Of a stretch of DNA of 64,000 nucleotides, positions 1 through 11,600 are shown piece by piece. A program made the translations under genes and the position numbers. Within the stretch, counting starts at the first letter, position 1; every line of letters begins with the position of its first letter. The stretch is from contig CM069436.1 in the NCBI GenBank assembly GCA_035610365.1, forward strand, positions 40,989,117-41,053,116, written 5' to 3'. The stretch is from Aquatica leii. Its lineage: Eukaryota; Arthropoda; Insecta; Coleoptera; Lampyridae. A model generated the notes under the pieces. That model saw only the letters and a list, made by a program, of their open reading frames with translations. It did no database searches and was not told the DNA's origin.

Positions 1-75
1 AAAATTTTTTTTTTCAAAAAAGTGTGCGTTAAGGGGTTAAAAAACGACGATTAACTTAGTTGTTCCGGTGATTGA

Positions 76-420
76 ATCGTAAGCTTCGTGGTGCTAAATT
101 ATAAAATAAACGATAAATTACTAGAATGAGAGACACCGTTTAAATCTACCCCAAATTGTAATAGAACAAATGACAAGACAAAAGTGGTAACACAGAGTAT
201 ATTTATTTTATCACAGAGAGCAATTTACGTTAGAAGAAGATACATAATTATTTTTTATATAAATCACTATCACGTAGGTCGGTATCACAGACAAAGTACT
301 AAATAAACCTTTGCTTGGGCAACACGTTGTACAAGAAAGTGAGTTTATCGTCCTAATTTTTATATTGTGTTAACAACTTAACATATACGTTCAGTTGTCC
401 TTACAATCGACTGACGATCA
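76..420. repeat. Dispersed repeat, copy 1 (partner near 57.1 kb)
   Basis: This stretch resembles 57124-57420 in the same orientation. Shared blocks include a GTGATGCTA-like start, an AGAACAAATRACA block, and AACACAGA followed by a T-rich run and ATCACAGA. The two copies are clearly diverged and I saw no coding capacity. It could be the end of an LTR or another non-autonomous repeat; the family is not identified. Confidence 0.4.
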
Positions 421-3400
421 CAATACTAGGAATTAAAATAAAATGTATAATACTTTGAATAAGTTTTTCTTAAAGCATGCAGCTAAGCTAGCAGCACCTT
501 GTGAGCATTTTCTAAAACTTAATTGAAATCTAACAAAAACGTACATACAGTGTTAAGTAAAACCCCTTTGATACATAGGATCACTGAAAATAAACGAATG
601 GTCAGAGTTTCTCTCAAATTAATTTTGTAATTTTGGTAAGTCTTTTAATACGGTAACAATTGAATCCAACATGGATACTACATTGACGTAACGTCATCAG
701 AAAAATTTTCTCAATTACAATATCTGCTAATTGTCTTTACAGACAAAAAGCACATGTGGAAGTATGGAAACGCGCTACAGACAACTACGGAAGAATGAAA
801 TTAAACCACAAACATAAGAAACAAATTTTTACCCTAAATACAAACGTTTACTAAAATTGCCACAAAGTTCTATTTAATATTCGCATGGATACGCGTGAAT
901 AATTAACAGTAAATGCTTTGTTGCGGATACACAACGCTAAATGTTGTCCACGTTATTTGCAATAAATCGTGTTTAAAATTTGACCTTTTGTCTCTGCCAA
1001 TACGACGAAAAGTGGCCATTCCCCATACAGAAGACAAACATCATACCAAAACGTTTTTAACATAACAAATATTATCTACAAATACAATTTTTTTTACCTA
1101 AAATAATCAAACGATATCTAAAAACACCACCTAGACTGAACTAGGGAAAAAATTTACAATTTACAATTTACAAACAACGAAAGAAACACCAAAAGTAACT
1201 CAAGTCGATTTAAACAAAAATATTATATAAAAGTCTAAAGGTAAAAGCAAGAAAATAATCAAAACGTCAGTGTTGTTTTTAGATGATGATAAAGAGGAGT
1301 TTTATAGCTTGGTCTACGTTGAAATTTAAGTATAGCAGTAGTAGGCCGGTAGGTGATTAGGTACAATACACGAGTTGTCAAATGTTGGCATATGCAACTT
1401 GTACAGTTAATGATTCTCGTTATTGTAAATTTCACTAATTAATGTTTGGTATTAAATTTTGTTTATTATTATTATTTGTTTTGTTTTGTAGCAGAAATGC
1501 TATGTTTGTTAGTGTTGCCGGACTTGAATAGATTAGCGTTGGATTTGGTTTATTAACAGTTAAAGTAACAATGACATACTATTTTTATTTTGTTAATAAA
1601 CTTTTAAATTTAAATTTATAAAATTAAGGCTTAGTTATAGCTACAAATAACAATGAGAGACCGATTCTTAAGTAAAGGGTAAATGTTGCTTTTTATCATA
1701 AGTAATATCGATAGATGACTGTATTTAGTAATTTTAATTTATGAAATAAGTATATAACAACATAATAGGTGTATTTTCTTATTGTTTTAACTGACCCCAA
1801 CTACTGTTATAACTTTTTTAGAAAAGATGAGAACGGTTGAAAGAGTATCTTGGATTCTGTAAAATTTCTTCAGATATTTTTTGTAATGCTACTATAACGT
1901 CATCTATTTGTAGTCTAAAGTTTAATAAAGGCCTACTGTTAAATACGCTGTAGTATTGAAAATGGTTCAGCCGACCTTTGTTTACCCTATACGTTATGTT
2001 ATATTATAAATTAATTACCTGTTAAGGAAATATCACACACATAATTAAGTAAAAAAATGTTAAAACTTTAAAAGAAAATTTACAAATACGTACCTTGTCA
2101 AAAAAGCTTCTTTTTTTATCCGGGTTTAGAACAGGTAAGAAGTGAGGAATTACTAAATTTGTGCATTACTTACAGGCGGAGTTAAATATACGTAAAATCT
2201 CAATCCAAATTCAAGGGAAATGCTCAAAATTTCGGGTTAATGAGGTTTCTGCTTAACAAGAGTTTTGAGATACAACGGATTTCATTGCTAAAATTTTGAC
2301 TTAGAAAGGCTCAATTTCTAATATATTTTTCGAGTTGTAGAGTCATCATTAGAAATTTTATGGCACATATGTATTTATTGAAACAAAATGTACATACTAG
2401 CATTAGTAAAATAAATAGAAAAATAAATGGAAAAGTACTAATGAAGTAAATGTACAAACAACTACAAAAAAATTGCTATTTTCTTTTGTTTAAAGAATTT
2501 GCAGATTTTTTATCAATTATTTTCTCAAGTTTAAACAATGAACCGAATACATAATCCTCGATATCATTGTATCTTTCAACCGTTTGAGGTGTGTTAGTAG
2601 CTGCTCTGGCTTGTTTATTTGATATTAATGGTTTAAAATCTGCTGGATGACTATTATCAACGTCATAATTATCTACATTTTAATAACTACGTTAATGATT
2701 TTAGCGTAAGTTGGTGTTCCAGTAGTAGCTATTTAATCCTTATGTTCCGAAGTTTATTCCGGTCGGTTGCTAAGCTTATGTCCGGCTCAAGAATTTATTC
2801 CGGAGCCCTTTATGGCATTAAAAATCTACAGTTTTTAAAGAAATTAGATATGCATTTACTGATATATTTTTCCTAGTATGGTCTGTCATCATAACCGGAT
2901 GTAATACATTAATAGATGAAGCAGACCGTTGTTCTATATTATTAGTTTTCTAACAATTTCTTCTCAGTAAAAAGCTTTTACTAACATTTTTATCAAACAT
3001 AAACAAACACAAAAATGTGTAGTTCTTAGAAAGTTTAATAAATACAAGTGCACGTGCACAAAATAGACACAATTGTTTTTGGATTTTATTGCTATAAGTT
3101 TAGAGAATTTCAAGTAAAGCGTCATTGTATTTTACAAACTTGGACTTACAGAGTCTGTTTTTTGAAATTCGAGTTACAGTGTATAAATATGTACTATCAT
3201 TTTTTATCTTGCTGAAGATTACCACTTAACGAGGTTTGACTTATTGAGATCCCACGTATTATTAAATAACAAACTTAAATTTAAGTTATGTTTAAACTAT
3301 AAACCTTATTGCTAATATTTTTTACGGTTTTTTATAATATCAACATTTTATTGTTCATTTTAGTTTTCTTTACTTTAATCGTAAGCGGCGAAGATAGTGG

Positions 3401-3960
3401 AAGTCAAAAACAAACAAAATCGTTTTTAAACTAACAAATTTATTATGTTGTTATTTACATTATTTTTTTTATTCAATTATATTTACTAATATGTTTATAA
3501 AGATTTAATGAAATATTGATTTTATGTAGTGTTGAAGATTTTGCGCGTACCAGTGATTAAGTAAAGTTATTGTTAATTTATGTATTTATATAATTTTTGT
3601 TAATAATTTTATTTAGCTTGAACATAATCTTAGCATAATTAAAAAGCTAAAAAAATTGTTACGTGCGTTAAATTTATTAAACTTACTAATTTAAATATCT
3701 TGAGTGTAATTTTAATTATTTTTCAAATTTGTAAAACTTGTTGTTTAGTCATGTAATTATTAAGTTAATAAATTTAAAACTTTTATTATCATTGAGTACA
3801 GTACATATCATTTGTCTATTTACTTCGTTTATAAAATTTATGTAATTACACTTATTCATTACGCGCAATAGTTATTTTAGGGTTTAGTAATTGTTACTTG
3901 TGAACTGTGTTCGTCGCTTGTACGTGCATTGAGGCTGTATTAGCAGTGCGTCAGAATTAA
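421..3960. other. AT-rich non-coding stretch
   Basis: I see no gene here. Reading frames are short and codon use looks random. A weak peptide on the minus strand at about 2440-2660 has a coiled, lysine-rich look and could be the tail of an old pogo/Tigger-like transposase, but the support is too thin to call it. Confidence 0.5.
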
Positions 3961-3968
3961 AAATTATT

Positions 3969-4670
3969 GTGGGCGTGTACTGTATTCTTGCATACTTTAT
4001 TATCAAAGGCAACCGTTTTATAATTGAGCGATTAAGCGTATCTAAAAAACAACAACGTATTATAAAAGTGTATGTGCAAGAGACACTGTCAGAAACATAT
4101 GCTTACTTACCCTACGTTGCCGGAGTCACTGACAGACTAAAAACGGTTCTAGGAAAGAAGAACATCACTACACGTTATAACACAGTGAAAAAAATATATC
4201 AGCTCATACCTCCTAATAAAGATGAACTCCCAAGACTACACACCAAATGTAGATACAAATTAGAGTGTATGTGCGAAAAGAGTTACATCGGCCAAGCAGG
4301 GAAGAGCATTTAGTGCAGGGTTAAAGAACATCAACGAGACGTTCAACTCAGACGCACGGAAAAATGTGCAGTAGCGGAACATCTACATAAGAATGGAGAT
4401 CACCGGATTGATTACGGGAACGTAAAGGTATTAGCACGAAACAGACACTATCACCAGCGAATAATACTCGAATCACTGGAAATAATGCAAAATTCTAACA
4501 ACTTCAACCGTGATGGATACAGATTAAGCAACACATGGAGATCTACGCTGCGTGAAGAACATGCAAGAAATTACCAGACATCTATGAACACAAATCAACA
4601 GACCAGAACGGACACGGATCAGCAAAGCGGAGCCGTAAGACGGTATATAACAAGGAACGCAAGACGATAA
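3969..4670 (+). pseudogene. Penelope-like element 3' coding end: RT tail and GIY-YIG endonuclease
   Basis: This is the C-terminal end of a Penelope-like retroelement protein. The first part carries the segment between reverse transcriptase and endonuclease, with a LPYVAGVTDRL-like motif. It is followed by a cysteine pair and YIGQAGKSI, the YIG half of a GIY-YIG nuclease. An in-frame TAG at 4311-4313 interrupts the domain. The same frame continues with R..EHQRD, AVAEHLH and ILESLEIM, and ends with N.DGYRLSNTW, all usual for PLE endonucleases. The family's full protein is several hundred residues longer, so the copy is truncated at its 5' side and dead. An HHR-like block follows at 4691. Confidence 0.8.
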
Positions 4671-4690
4671 CATCAGTCTTTAGAAATCTT

Positions 4691-4724
4691 CTAAAGAAGC
4701 TGACAGCATGATCAGCAAAACGTT
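4691..4724 (+). other. Hammerhead-like terminal motif of the PLE (variant)
   Basis: About 20 bases after the endonuclease frame lies CTAAAGAAG, then a 5-bp stem (GCTGA / TCAGC), then AAAACGTT. The layout matches the hammerhead order box 1, stem II, GAAAC, GTH, but box 1 and the GAAA box are altered. It sits on the same strand as the element and just 3' of it, where PLE terminal repeats carry hammerheads. Activity is unlikely. It could be a chance stem. Confidence 0.4.
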
Positions 4725-4734
4725 AAAAGAAAGT

Positions 4735-5424
4735 TTTGCGACGCGGCAACACCTGAAAAACAGTGCTACATGTAGATAACTTATTCCAGATTTAAAATTC
4801 ATGTAATATTTTTTTCTCAGACCAATGCTTCAGAAGATATTTAAAAAAAATCAAAAAAAGGAAAAAAAATTACAGGTTTTTACAAAATGGCGACGTTTGC
4901 GATGGTGGAAAGAAGGGAATGAAAAACTTTTTTTTTTTTTCTAACAGTATATCAAAAAATCGAAACTACTCTAATTAATCTAACTATTTATGAGAATTCT
5001 ACTGGACTAAATAGTACCGATCTGCTATTACCCACGTTTGTCGTGCGAAATAAAAATTACTTCAACACGAATGCTCTGATCCACGAGCATATGATTTTGG
5101 TATCTACACTGGTTACAAATGAACGTTAAGCGGATTAAAATGTTTAGACAAAAATATAAAGAACCTACTTCAAACGTAGTAAAAACATGTTATAAATGTT
5201 TACGATTTGTCGTTGCTTATTTAATTTTAAAGCTGCATTCTAACAATAAAATTTTATGAGTCAATATATCTGCATTCTTAGGTTTAATATTTTTATAGCG
5301 TTACCGTATTCAAATTAAAAACAAACTAGATTATGTTAAAAAAATTGTTTATCAGGGTTTTCTATTGCTAATCAGCAAAATCACACAAAACAAACAAAAA
5401 AAGATTATGTGATGATCAAATTAA
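4735..5424. other. AT-rich non-coding stretch
   Basis: Apart from the likely end of the PLE 3' UTR in the first 100 bases, nothing recognisable is present. There are A and T homopolymer runs near 4850-4940. Confidence 0.5.
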
Positions 5425-5512
5425 TGATCCCTTCTTATAGGAGGTAGGGACAAAAGCAACTATTTAACTTTTGCGACGTTTCGTGTTCTAGATGAACACT
5501 TTATCATGTGTA
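5425..5512 (-). repeat. PLE terminal fragment with decayed hammerhead ribozyme
   Basis: The block matches 15133-15225 and 43890-43990. All three share AATTAATGA, CCCTTCT.TAGGAG and CGTTTCGTGTTC when read on the plus strand. Read on the minus strand it has the hammerhead parts AGTGTT ... AACAC (stem II), GAAAC and GTC at 5477-5475. Box 1 is ATGATAA instead of CTGATGA, so the ribozyme is inactivated. No endonuclease could be read beside it, so it is probably a solo terminal repeat. Confidence 0.65.
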
Positions 5513-5515
5513 ATA

Positions 5516-5980
5516 TTTACTAAAAGCAAAGATAAATTGTGCTACCTTGCAAATATGTAGTAGAAGGAAGATTTGATTAAAATTTTGTTTTATACTTTTT
5601 ATGCATGGTTTTACTACAAAATTGAATTTTCAAATTGATATTTCTTGATTAGGAAAACAAAAAAAATTCTAGTTTTGATTTGACTTACATGGAATAACAT
5701 TGTTTTGTTAGTGCAAATGAAACACATAAAAATATAACAAAATAATTCAACAACTCTTATTATTCATTTAGTTTTAATATTTTAAGTAACATCGATTCCA
5801 AATAAAACTTCGTTAGTTTTGGTAACATTGCTTTCCAAAAATCATTATCTCTATCAATCTGAAAATTTATTAAATTTTATTTTACAAGTACTAATATAAT
5901 TTATACTTCTGTACTGACCTTAATTACAATTATACCAATTGGGGTCCAAACCACAAAATAACAATAACTTCAATTTGTTA
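5516..5980. other. Non-coding stretch
   Basis: Nothing recognisable is present. It may be the 3' flank of the Mutator/YqaJ-type remnant, which reads in from the right. Confidence 0.5.
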
Positions 5981-5983
5981 TAG

Positions 5984-6325
5984 CTATTTGTCCCTGTATT
6001 TGGTAATAGTAACTGTGGTTTTTTTTAATGTGTATTGTCCTTTTTTTAAAATTAAATATTTGATTTTTTTATTTTGAACCGCTTCTTCTGGTGTACATTT
6101 TGATGCTTGAAATGGGCATTTTATTTCAATAATGGCGTTTTCGTTTACTACGATACCGTCAGAGGCTCCAAGGTATGAACAGTCTTCGTATATATATAGT
6201 CCGCAATCGTCAATATCCACTTTATATGTGTTTTTAAATTGTTCTTTGGCCGTTTCTTCGTGATCTATGCCCTCTCTTGTCGCAACAGAACTTAAAAACT
6301 GTGAAGTTAACATTCTTTTTGCCAC
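5984..6325 (-). pseudogene. YqaJ-like nuclease domain, C-terminal part of a transposon protein
   Basis: This 113-codon frame reads as a YqaJ-type (lambda exonuclease-like, PD-(D/E)XK) nuclease. GIDHEETAKEQF is the N-terminal helix with the first acidic residues, GLYI leads to YLGASDG (residues 51-57, the family GASPDG with the proline lost), and AIIEIKCP (64-71) holds the E-x-K pair. In many insect genomes this domain ends a multi-domain protein that starts with a Mutator-like transposase domain, and that domain lies just upstream on this strand. The copy has lost its linker and start and is probably inactive. Its role in transposition is not established. Confidence 0.75.
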
Positions 6326-6489
6326 ATTTCTAGTATTTGTTGTTTCTCTTAGTTTACATACAACACCAAAGTTTGAAGCTGTCAGACGATTGCTTCGGTA
6401 CTTCTGCCATTGCGGGTTTTTTTATTGACCTCTGGTGTCTTTCTCAATTTCTGAAACAGTAACTTTTAAGAAATTTAAAAATTCTGTTT

Positions 6490-7310
6490 TCAAAGTTTTT
6501 GTGTCAGTTTCAACGTCAATAACTTTCCCATAATCTGCGTCAGCTGGAGCAACAGTTTTTCTACGCTTTTTTGGTGAGAACAGTTGTTTTCTTGATTTGC
6601 GGTACTCGTATATTCTTTTCTTTTTTCTATATAATTTTTTGTAAACTTTCCAGAACTTTTTTGTATAATGGTTTTGTGTATTGTCGAAAAATATTTTTCT
6701 TTTGTATTATAAGAGACACCTGCTGCCCGAATTCTTGCATCGTAGCTATTTGTAATAAAAAAATTTATCTTTTGCCCCCAACAAACTTGCATACAACTAA
6801 ATTATACGTTTCTGCTGCATTATTATTCATATTCAAAATTAAACTATGAATATTTTGTATTATTCTGTTGCCACAACACTTAATATCTTCCATCAAACCG
6901 CATTCTTCCATGGCAGTAACATAATTTATCTCACCATGTTTATTGCTTTTGCAAAAGTATTGGGCGCATTCGCTATCATCTGCAAAAACATGTTTCGGGC
7001 AATTTTTAATATCTACTTCTAATAACTTAATTTTATTTTGCAGCGGTTCATCCGTTTTTCTGTGATGATTAATCAAAATTTTAATTCCAATCCGTAGTCT
7101 TTCTATTTTTGTTAACAACTGTTTTTGCAATTGCGGACAATCTGAAGCTTGCTGTTTATTCGTTTTTAGCTAATTCTCTTAGTTTATTGCAGTAATTTCT
7201 TAATAAATGATTAGTACATTCAATTTTTCTTATATTAATTTTTGGTCCATATGGTCGTTTAAGAGGATTCTTTCTTATGTAAAATCAGGCAACACTATCC
7301 TCATTTTTTG
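6490..7310 (-). pseudogene. Mutator-like transposase domain, second half, broken
   Basis: On the minus strand this region reads, in changing frames, as the later half of the insect Mutator-like transposase domain. From about 7250 to 7160 comes IECTNHLLRNYCNKLREL. The 7130-6765 frame carries CPKHVFADDSEC, CGLMEDI and NNNAAETYNLVVCKFVGGKR. The overlapping 6792-6490 frame continues with KINFFITNSYDARIRAAGVSYNT and GKFTKNYIEKR. These motifs occur in this order in intact insect copies. At least two frameshifts and several stops break it. It belongs with the YqaJ domain at 5984 and the N-terminal block at 7802. Confidence 0.7.
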
Positions 7311-7489
7311 ATAGACTTTACAGCAAAACCAAGTCACCAAATTTAATGAAAAAAAACACATGTATGCTAAGTATAACTGAAGGTCGCTAATTGCTTGACT
7401 TGGCCACAAAAGTGATAGTTATTCCTACAAAAAATCACGAAATTACAACAAAAACACATTATAATTCACATTTATTTTCAATGTCTTCT

Positions 7490-7740
7490 GTTAAAATTAT
7501 TAAATAAAAATAATCAAGCGACTTACATTTAACCTTTATTAAAAAATCTGCATCAGCACTAAGACGAGCATTGCATTTTATGTCGGCAATATCACTTTGA
7601 AAGTACCCCTTATTTTCTCAAAACGCAACGTATAATGCTGACTTATCTTCCGTCTTTGTCGAGTAAGCTACAGCAAATTTTTCGGCTTTTATTTCACTGG
7701 AGATGTTGGTATACGTTGACGACGTGAATGTTTTCTTTAC
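7490..7740 (-). other. Short open stretch of unknown identity inside the Mutator/YqaJ remnant
   Basis: Read on the minus strand there is an open stretch interrupted by one TGA, with a peptide containing KAEKFAVAYSTKTEDKSA and later DIADIKCNARLSADADF. It lies between the two recognised parts of the remnant in the same orientation. It does not match the catalytic motifs I would expect there, so it may be other DNA inserted into the element or a divergent segment. Confidence 0.25.
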
Positions 7741-7801
7741 GGACCAGACTATGATTTGGATTTAAAGAATAAAGAAAGAACCGCCTTAAGTGCTATTTTT
7801 T

Positions 7802-8056
7802 TTATAGACGCCACTGTCGCCACCTCCAGTCAGAAAACTCTTCAGTAACAATGCTTTTCTCTATGTTACACATATTACACTTTAGAAAAAATGTACTTAT
7901 TATATCATTTCTTATTTCTTTAGTAAATTTCATATACGAAACGTTACAATCAAACGGTTTATGATTATTTAACGCTTGCAATTTTTTAAAAATATGAACA
8001 ATATCTACAACTCTTCGACCAGATAAAACATCTGATGTTTCGTAAGTTTTGCACAA
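7802..8056 (-). pseudogene. N-terminal block of Mutator-like transposase
   Basis: The 84-codon frame contains LSGRRVVDIVHIFKKLQ, then NHKPFDC, then KEIRNDIISTFFLKCNMC. This GRRIVDI-to-C.MC order is the usual opening of the insect Mutator-like transposase domain, including a zinc-binding CxxC. It precedes the rest of the element on the minus strand. The expected catalytic segment (DGTW..RG type) between here and 7300 was not readable, so the element is internally decayed. Confidence 0.7.
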
Positions 8057-8473
8057 GCTATAACATAAGACATTAGTATATCCAAGTTTTGATTATAATT
8101 TTAAACTTACACGTTTTGGTTTGGTGTTTGAGATGATGTTGATGGCTGTGAGTTGTCGATAGGTTTTAGCACTATTTCAGCTTCTACATTGGGTACAATC
8201 ATCTGGGTTTGTATTTCCAACAATGTTACAGGTGAAGTGAAACCATATGTAGTTACTTGCGGTTGTTTAATTTTTTTAATTCTTGTTAAAATGTTTCAAA
8301 CTAGTTATACCAAGTAATTTATATGTAAAGCACCATCTTGCTATAACGAAGTAATCAAACAACAACAAATAAAAAAATCCGTTGAACATATCATTTTTAG
8401 GTTAAAAATGATGAAAAAAGACAATACTTAGAAGTATTTATACTTTTTTTTGTAAATATTATCTTTGGTTTTC
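8057..8473. other. Non-coding stretch upstream of the Mutator/YqaJ remnant
   Basis: Nothing certain is present. It may hold the 5' end of the remnant, but no terminal inverted repeat was matched. Confidence 0.45.
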
Positions 8474-8659
8474 CAGTTTTTTATTCTGGATATATCCGGC
8501 GTAGTTCATTTTTTATAAGCCGAGTCTTTGCAACATGTCGCAGTGCCTGGAATATAATAAACAGTTTATTCCAAACTCTGAAGATTTCTACTGCGACGTG
8601 TAAGGAAGACTCGGCTTGTAAAAAATCGACCACACCGAATTATCCAAAATGAAAAACTG
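8474..8659. repeat. Foldback MITE, imperfect
   Basis: The two halves are reverse complements of each other with scattered mismatches. The left arm runs CAGTTTTTTATTCTGG ... AAGCCGAGTCTT ... GTCGCAGT, and the right arm reads back as CAGTTTTTCATTTTGG ... AAGCCGAGTCTT ... GTCGCAGT. The arms are about 75 bases and the loop about 35. There is no coding capacity. This is the form of a non-autonomous DNA transposon; the superfamily is not clear because no clean target duplication was seen. Confidence 0.65.
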
Positions 8660-11600
8660 TAATACAAAAGTGACCGGTGAAATCTTAAATTCTATTATTA
8701 TATTTGATCATATTGTGACAAATGGTTTTCGTAGTAAAGTTACACGTTTTTTTTAGTGTATACTCATTACAAACTATTTTAAATACACATCCAAAATGGT
8801 TGTACAGTTAACTTTTTTGCGTACGTGCAATTACATTATTATATTCAGGTGACAAACGGTACCTTACAGTTTTACGAGGGCAGGAAAAAATCTAGGAAAA
8901 AAGACTGCTTGAAAGCAAACATAGAAAAAAAACATTATTTTAATGTGCGTAAACAGTATTTATTATTATATAAAAGTTATTCTTACGAATATTGATGTAT
9001 CAAACTTGTTTCTTTATTATTGCTCAATCTATTCATTGAAAAACCTTAGGTAATACACATTTGATTAAAATTCAATATATTATGAATAAATTATTATAAA
9101 TTTTTGATTCATTCTTACAGGTTTTGTTTATGGAAGTTTTTTCCGAAGTTTTTCATCAGAAATTTTTTTTTCAGGGGGTTCTTAGATATTAGTTTTTGTA
9201 ATTTTGAATGTGCGGAAACATATTTTCGATATGGCATAAAAAAACTAAAAACATATCACTGTGTTGTATAGTAGTTAATGAGTAAGGTTTTGCAAGAGTA
9301 GGTACTACTAAAAGAATTGCAGTAAGAAAGCGCAACAAAAGGTTTCAGTATGCGAAACATAATTAAAAATGTAGCGTATAAAATTCGATTGAGTACCAAA
9401 AATTTAAATGTAATTTTAGAATAAAAAAACCATATATGATATTTAAATTGAAAATTCAGAGTATGTATTTTTCATTTATACTTTATTATACTTATACTTT
9501 GGAATCGAATTATTTCGTATATTAAGTGTAGGATATTAACACAAATTGAACGATCGATTCTTCATTTAAAACCAAAAATTTAAGTTATTCAAACCATAAA
9601 GTTAAGTTTTGAATTCAAGTTATAATAGTGTACGTTCTTAAATCCTAATAATTGAGAATGAAATAGTGAATTGAAATACGAACACATTAATTGCAAAGCA
9701 AGTAAGTTTATTGTAATCTATAAAAAATGAAACTCCATAAAATGTTAAATTTACATGTGAATTAATAATAAGAATTTTGAAATTAAAATAAAACGTTAAA
9801 CTTTGGGATACCGAATAATCACAAAACTTTTAATTTGAAAAAGAATTGAATACTATTTGTAGTTTAAGTAAGCATTATTAAATTTTTATGGTAAATAGTT
9901 TGTCTGGATGTTGTATTTAAAAATAGTTTAACTTCTTTTCTGTTTATTACAAAATTCTAACTCCATTAATAATAATAGAATTTTAGCAAGAAGCCGTGCA
10001 CTTTTTGGCTTTGACTGGTATTTCTTTGAACTCATATTAACAATAATAAATGATAATTAAAGTTTAACACCAAATACACTTTACAAATAAGACGTTGAGC
10101 ACTTTTCGTTTTAAACTATTTTGAAGAAATCAGTTTTTAAAATTGAGAATAATTGTAGTGCACCCGGACAAGACCCCGTACACCCGTAATTGTAAAATTT
10201 ATTTAGGAAACATAGAAGATTATTGCTATTGCAGCTGCAAACAATAAAACATTTAGAATCTAAGGAATTGCCAAAATTTTGATGTAATCGTTGAGGCTGC
10301 ACAATAATTATTGAAGTGTACTCATGTCATAAAAATGATCATTTTTAGAGAACAATGACCTAGATTTCTTAGTAAAAAAATATACAAAAGAGACAATTTA
10401 AAGATTTTAAAATTTTACTATTATACTGGTTACACTTATTTATTTAATAAAACTGAAATATATGGAAAACAACTTTAGAAACTTTGGAATACATTTATAA
10501 AAACTATTGGTATCTCAATTTTGTAATTGCGTTCTAAATCAAATTAACGATGCAGTTGAATTTTGAATATAAATTAAATAAATATTTTAAATCTCACAAA
10601 CAGAACCATTCTCTTCATTGGTAATTTGATCAGTCGAATCTAAATTACCCAAAAAAATGACACCATTATTAGTGAATTTCATGACGAAAACTACATACAT
10701 ATTTATATTAAAATTAGCGATGAATGTTTTATTAAAATTTCGCACTATCAGCTTTTTAATTCGAAAAAGAATCAGGTTTTTATGTATTATTTAAAATAAA
10801 TTGAGATCGGGAAATCGTAAATTTGTTAAACATTTAAAGTAATAAATATTTTTGTAACTACATAATTGATGTACTATTGTTTAGCGTATTTTAAGTGTTT
10901 CATATATCGCATTGTTTACCAAATCTTTGCATACGCTACAATTGTTGTAATCCTTAGTCACGCCTACTACGCTCCAATTCATACCAGATATCAGTGATTT
11001 AAAAACCAAACTGGTAAAACTTGTAAACCATTTTTAGGGTTGTTTTTTAATATTTTTTTTTCAAACAAATTTTAAAGTTTCTAGAATAATAGTATTAATG
11101 GAACGCCCAACCAATTTTTCAAAAAATGTTTAGTTTATATTTTAAAATATCTAATTTAAACAAATAAAAAATCGAGCTTGGGCGTTTTATTTGTGTTTAT
11201 ATATAAAATTCAATGCAAGAAATCCGAACTCAATCGGTTAATAAATAAACTCAAAAAATTGTCTACAAGTTTTACCTGGTGAGAAATCAGGCTTAAAGTT
11301 TTCTCACGTGTTCTTATTTTTTATATATTTTCTTGCTATGCACTACTTACACACTTTACATTTGTTTAAATTTTTATTTTGTTATATTATTGTTACGTTG
11401 GGATCTTACTAACTTTTATACTTGAACAAAATTTATAAAACATGAGTAAACTAAAAAAAATACAAGTGGTTTTCTAATAAATGACTAAACAAATTTTACG
11501 TCAGTTTGCAAAAAATAATGCATAAACGTAATTACAGTTTTATCTAAAATGTTGTTATACTGTTTAGTGACAGCTCAAATTATAATGCTGCAAGTTAAAA

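Noticed and set aside
2440..2660. Minus-strand peptide with ARAATNTPQTVERY and a helical tail, thought of as a pogo/Tigger C-terminus
   Set aside because: No catalytic motif, and the supposed flanking TTAACGAGG-like ends are direct, not inverted.
7741..7830. Plus-strand open stretch reading GPDYDLDLKNKERTALS
   Set aside because: Short, opposite to the surrounding element and without family match.
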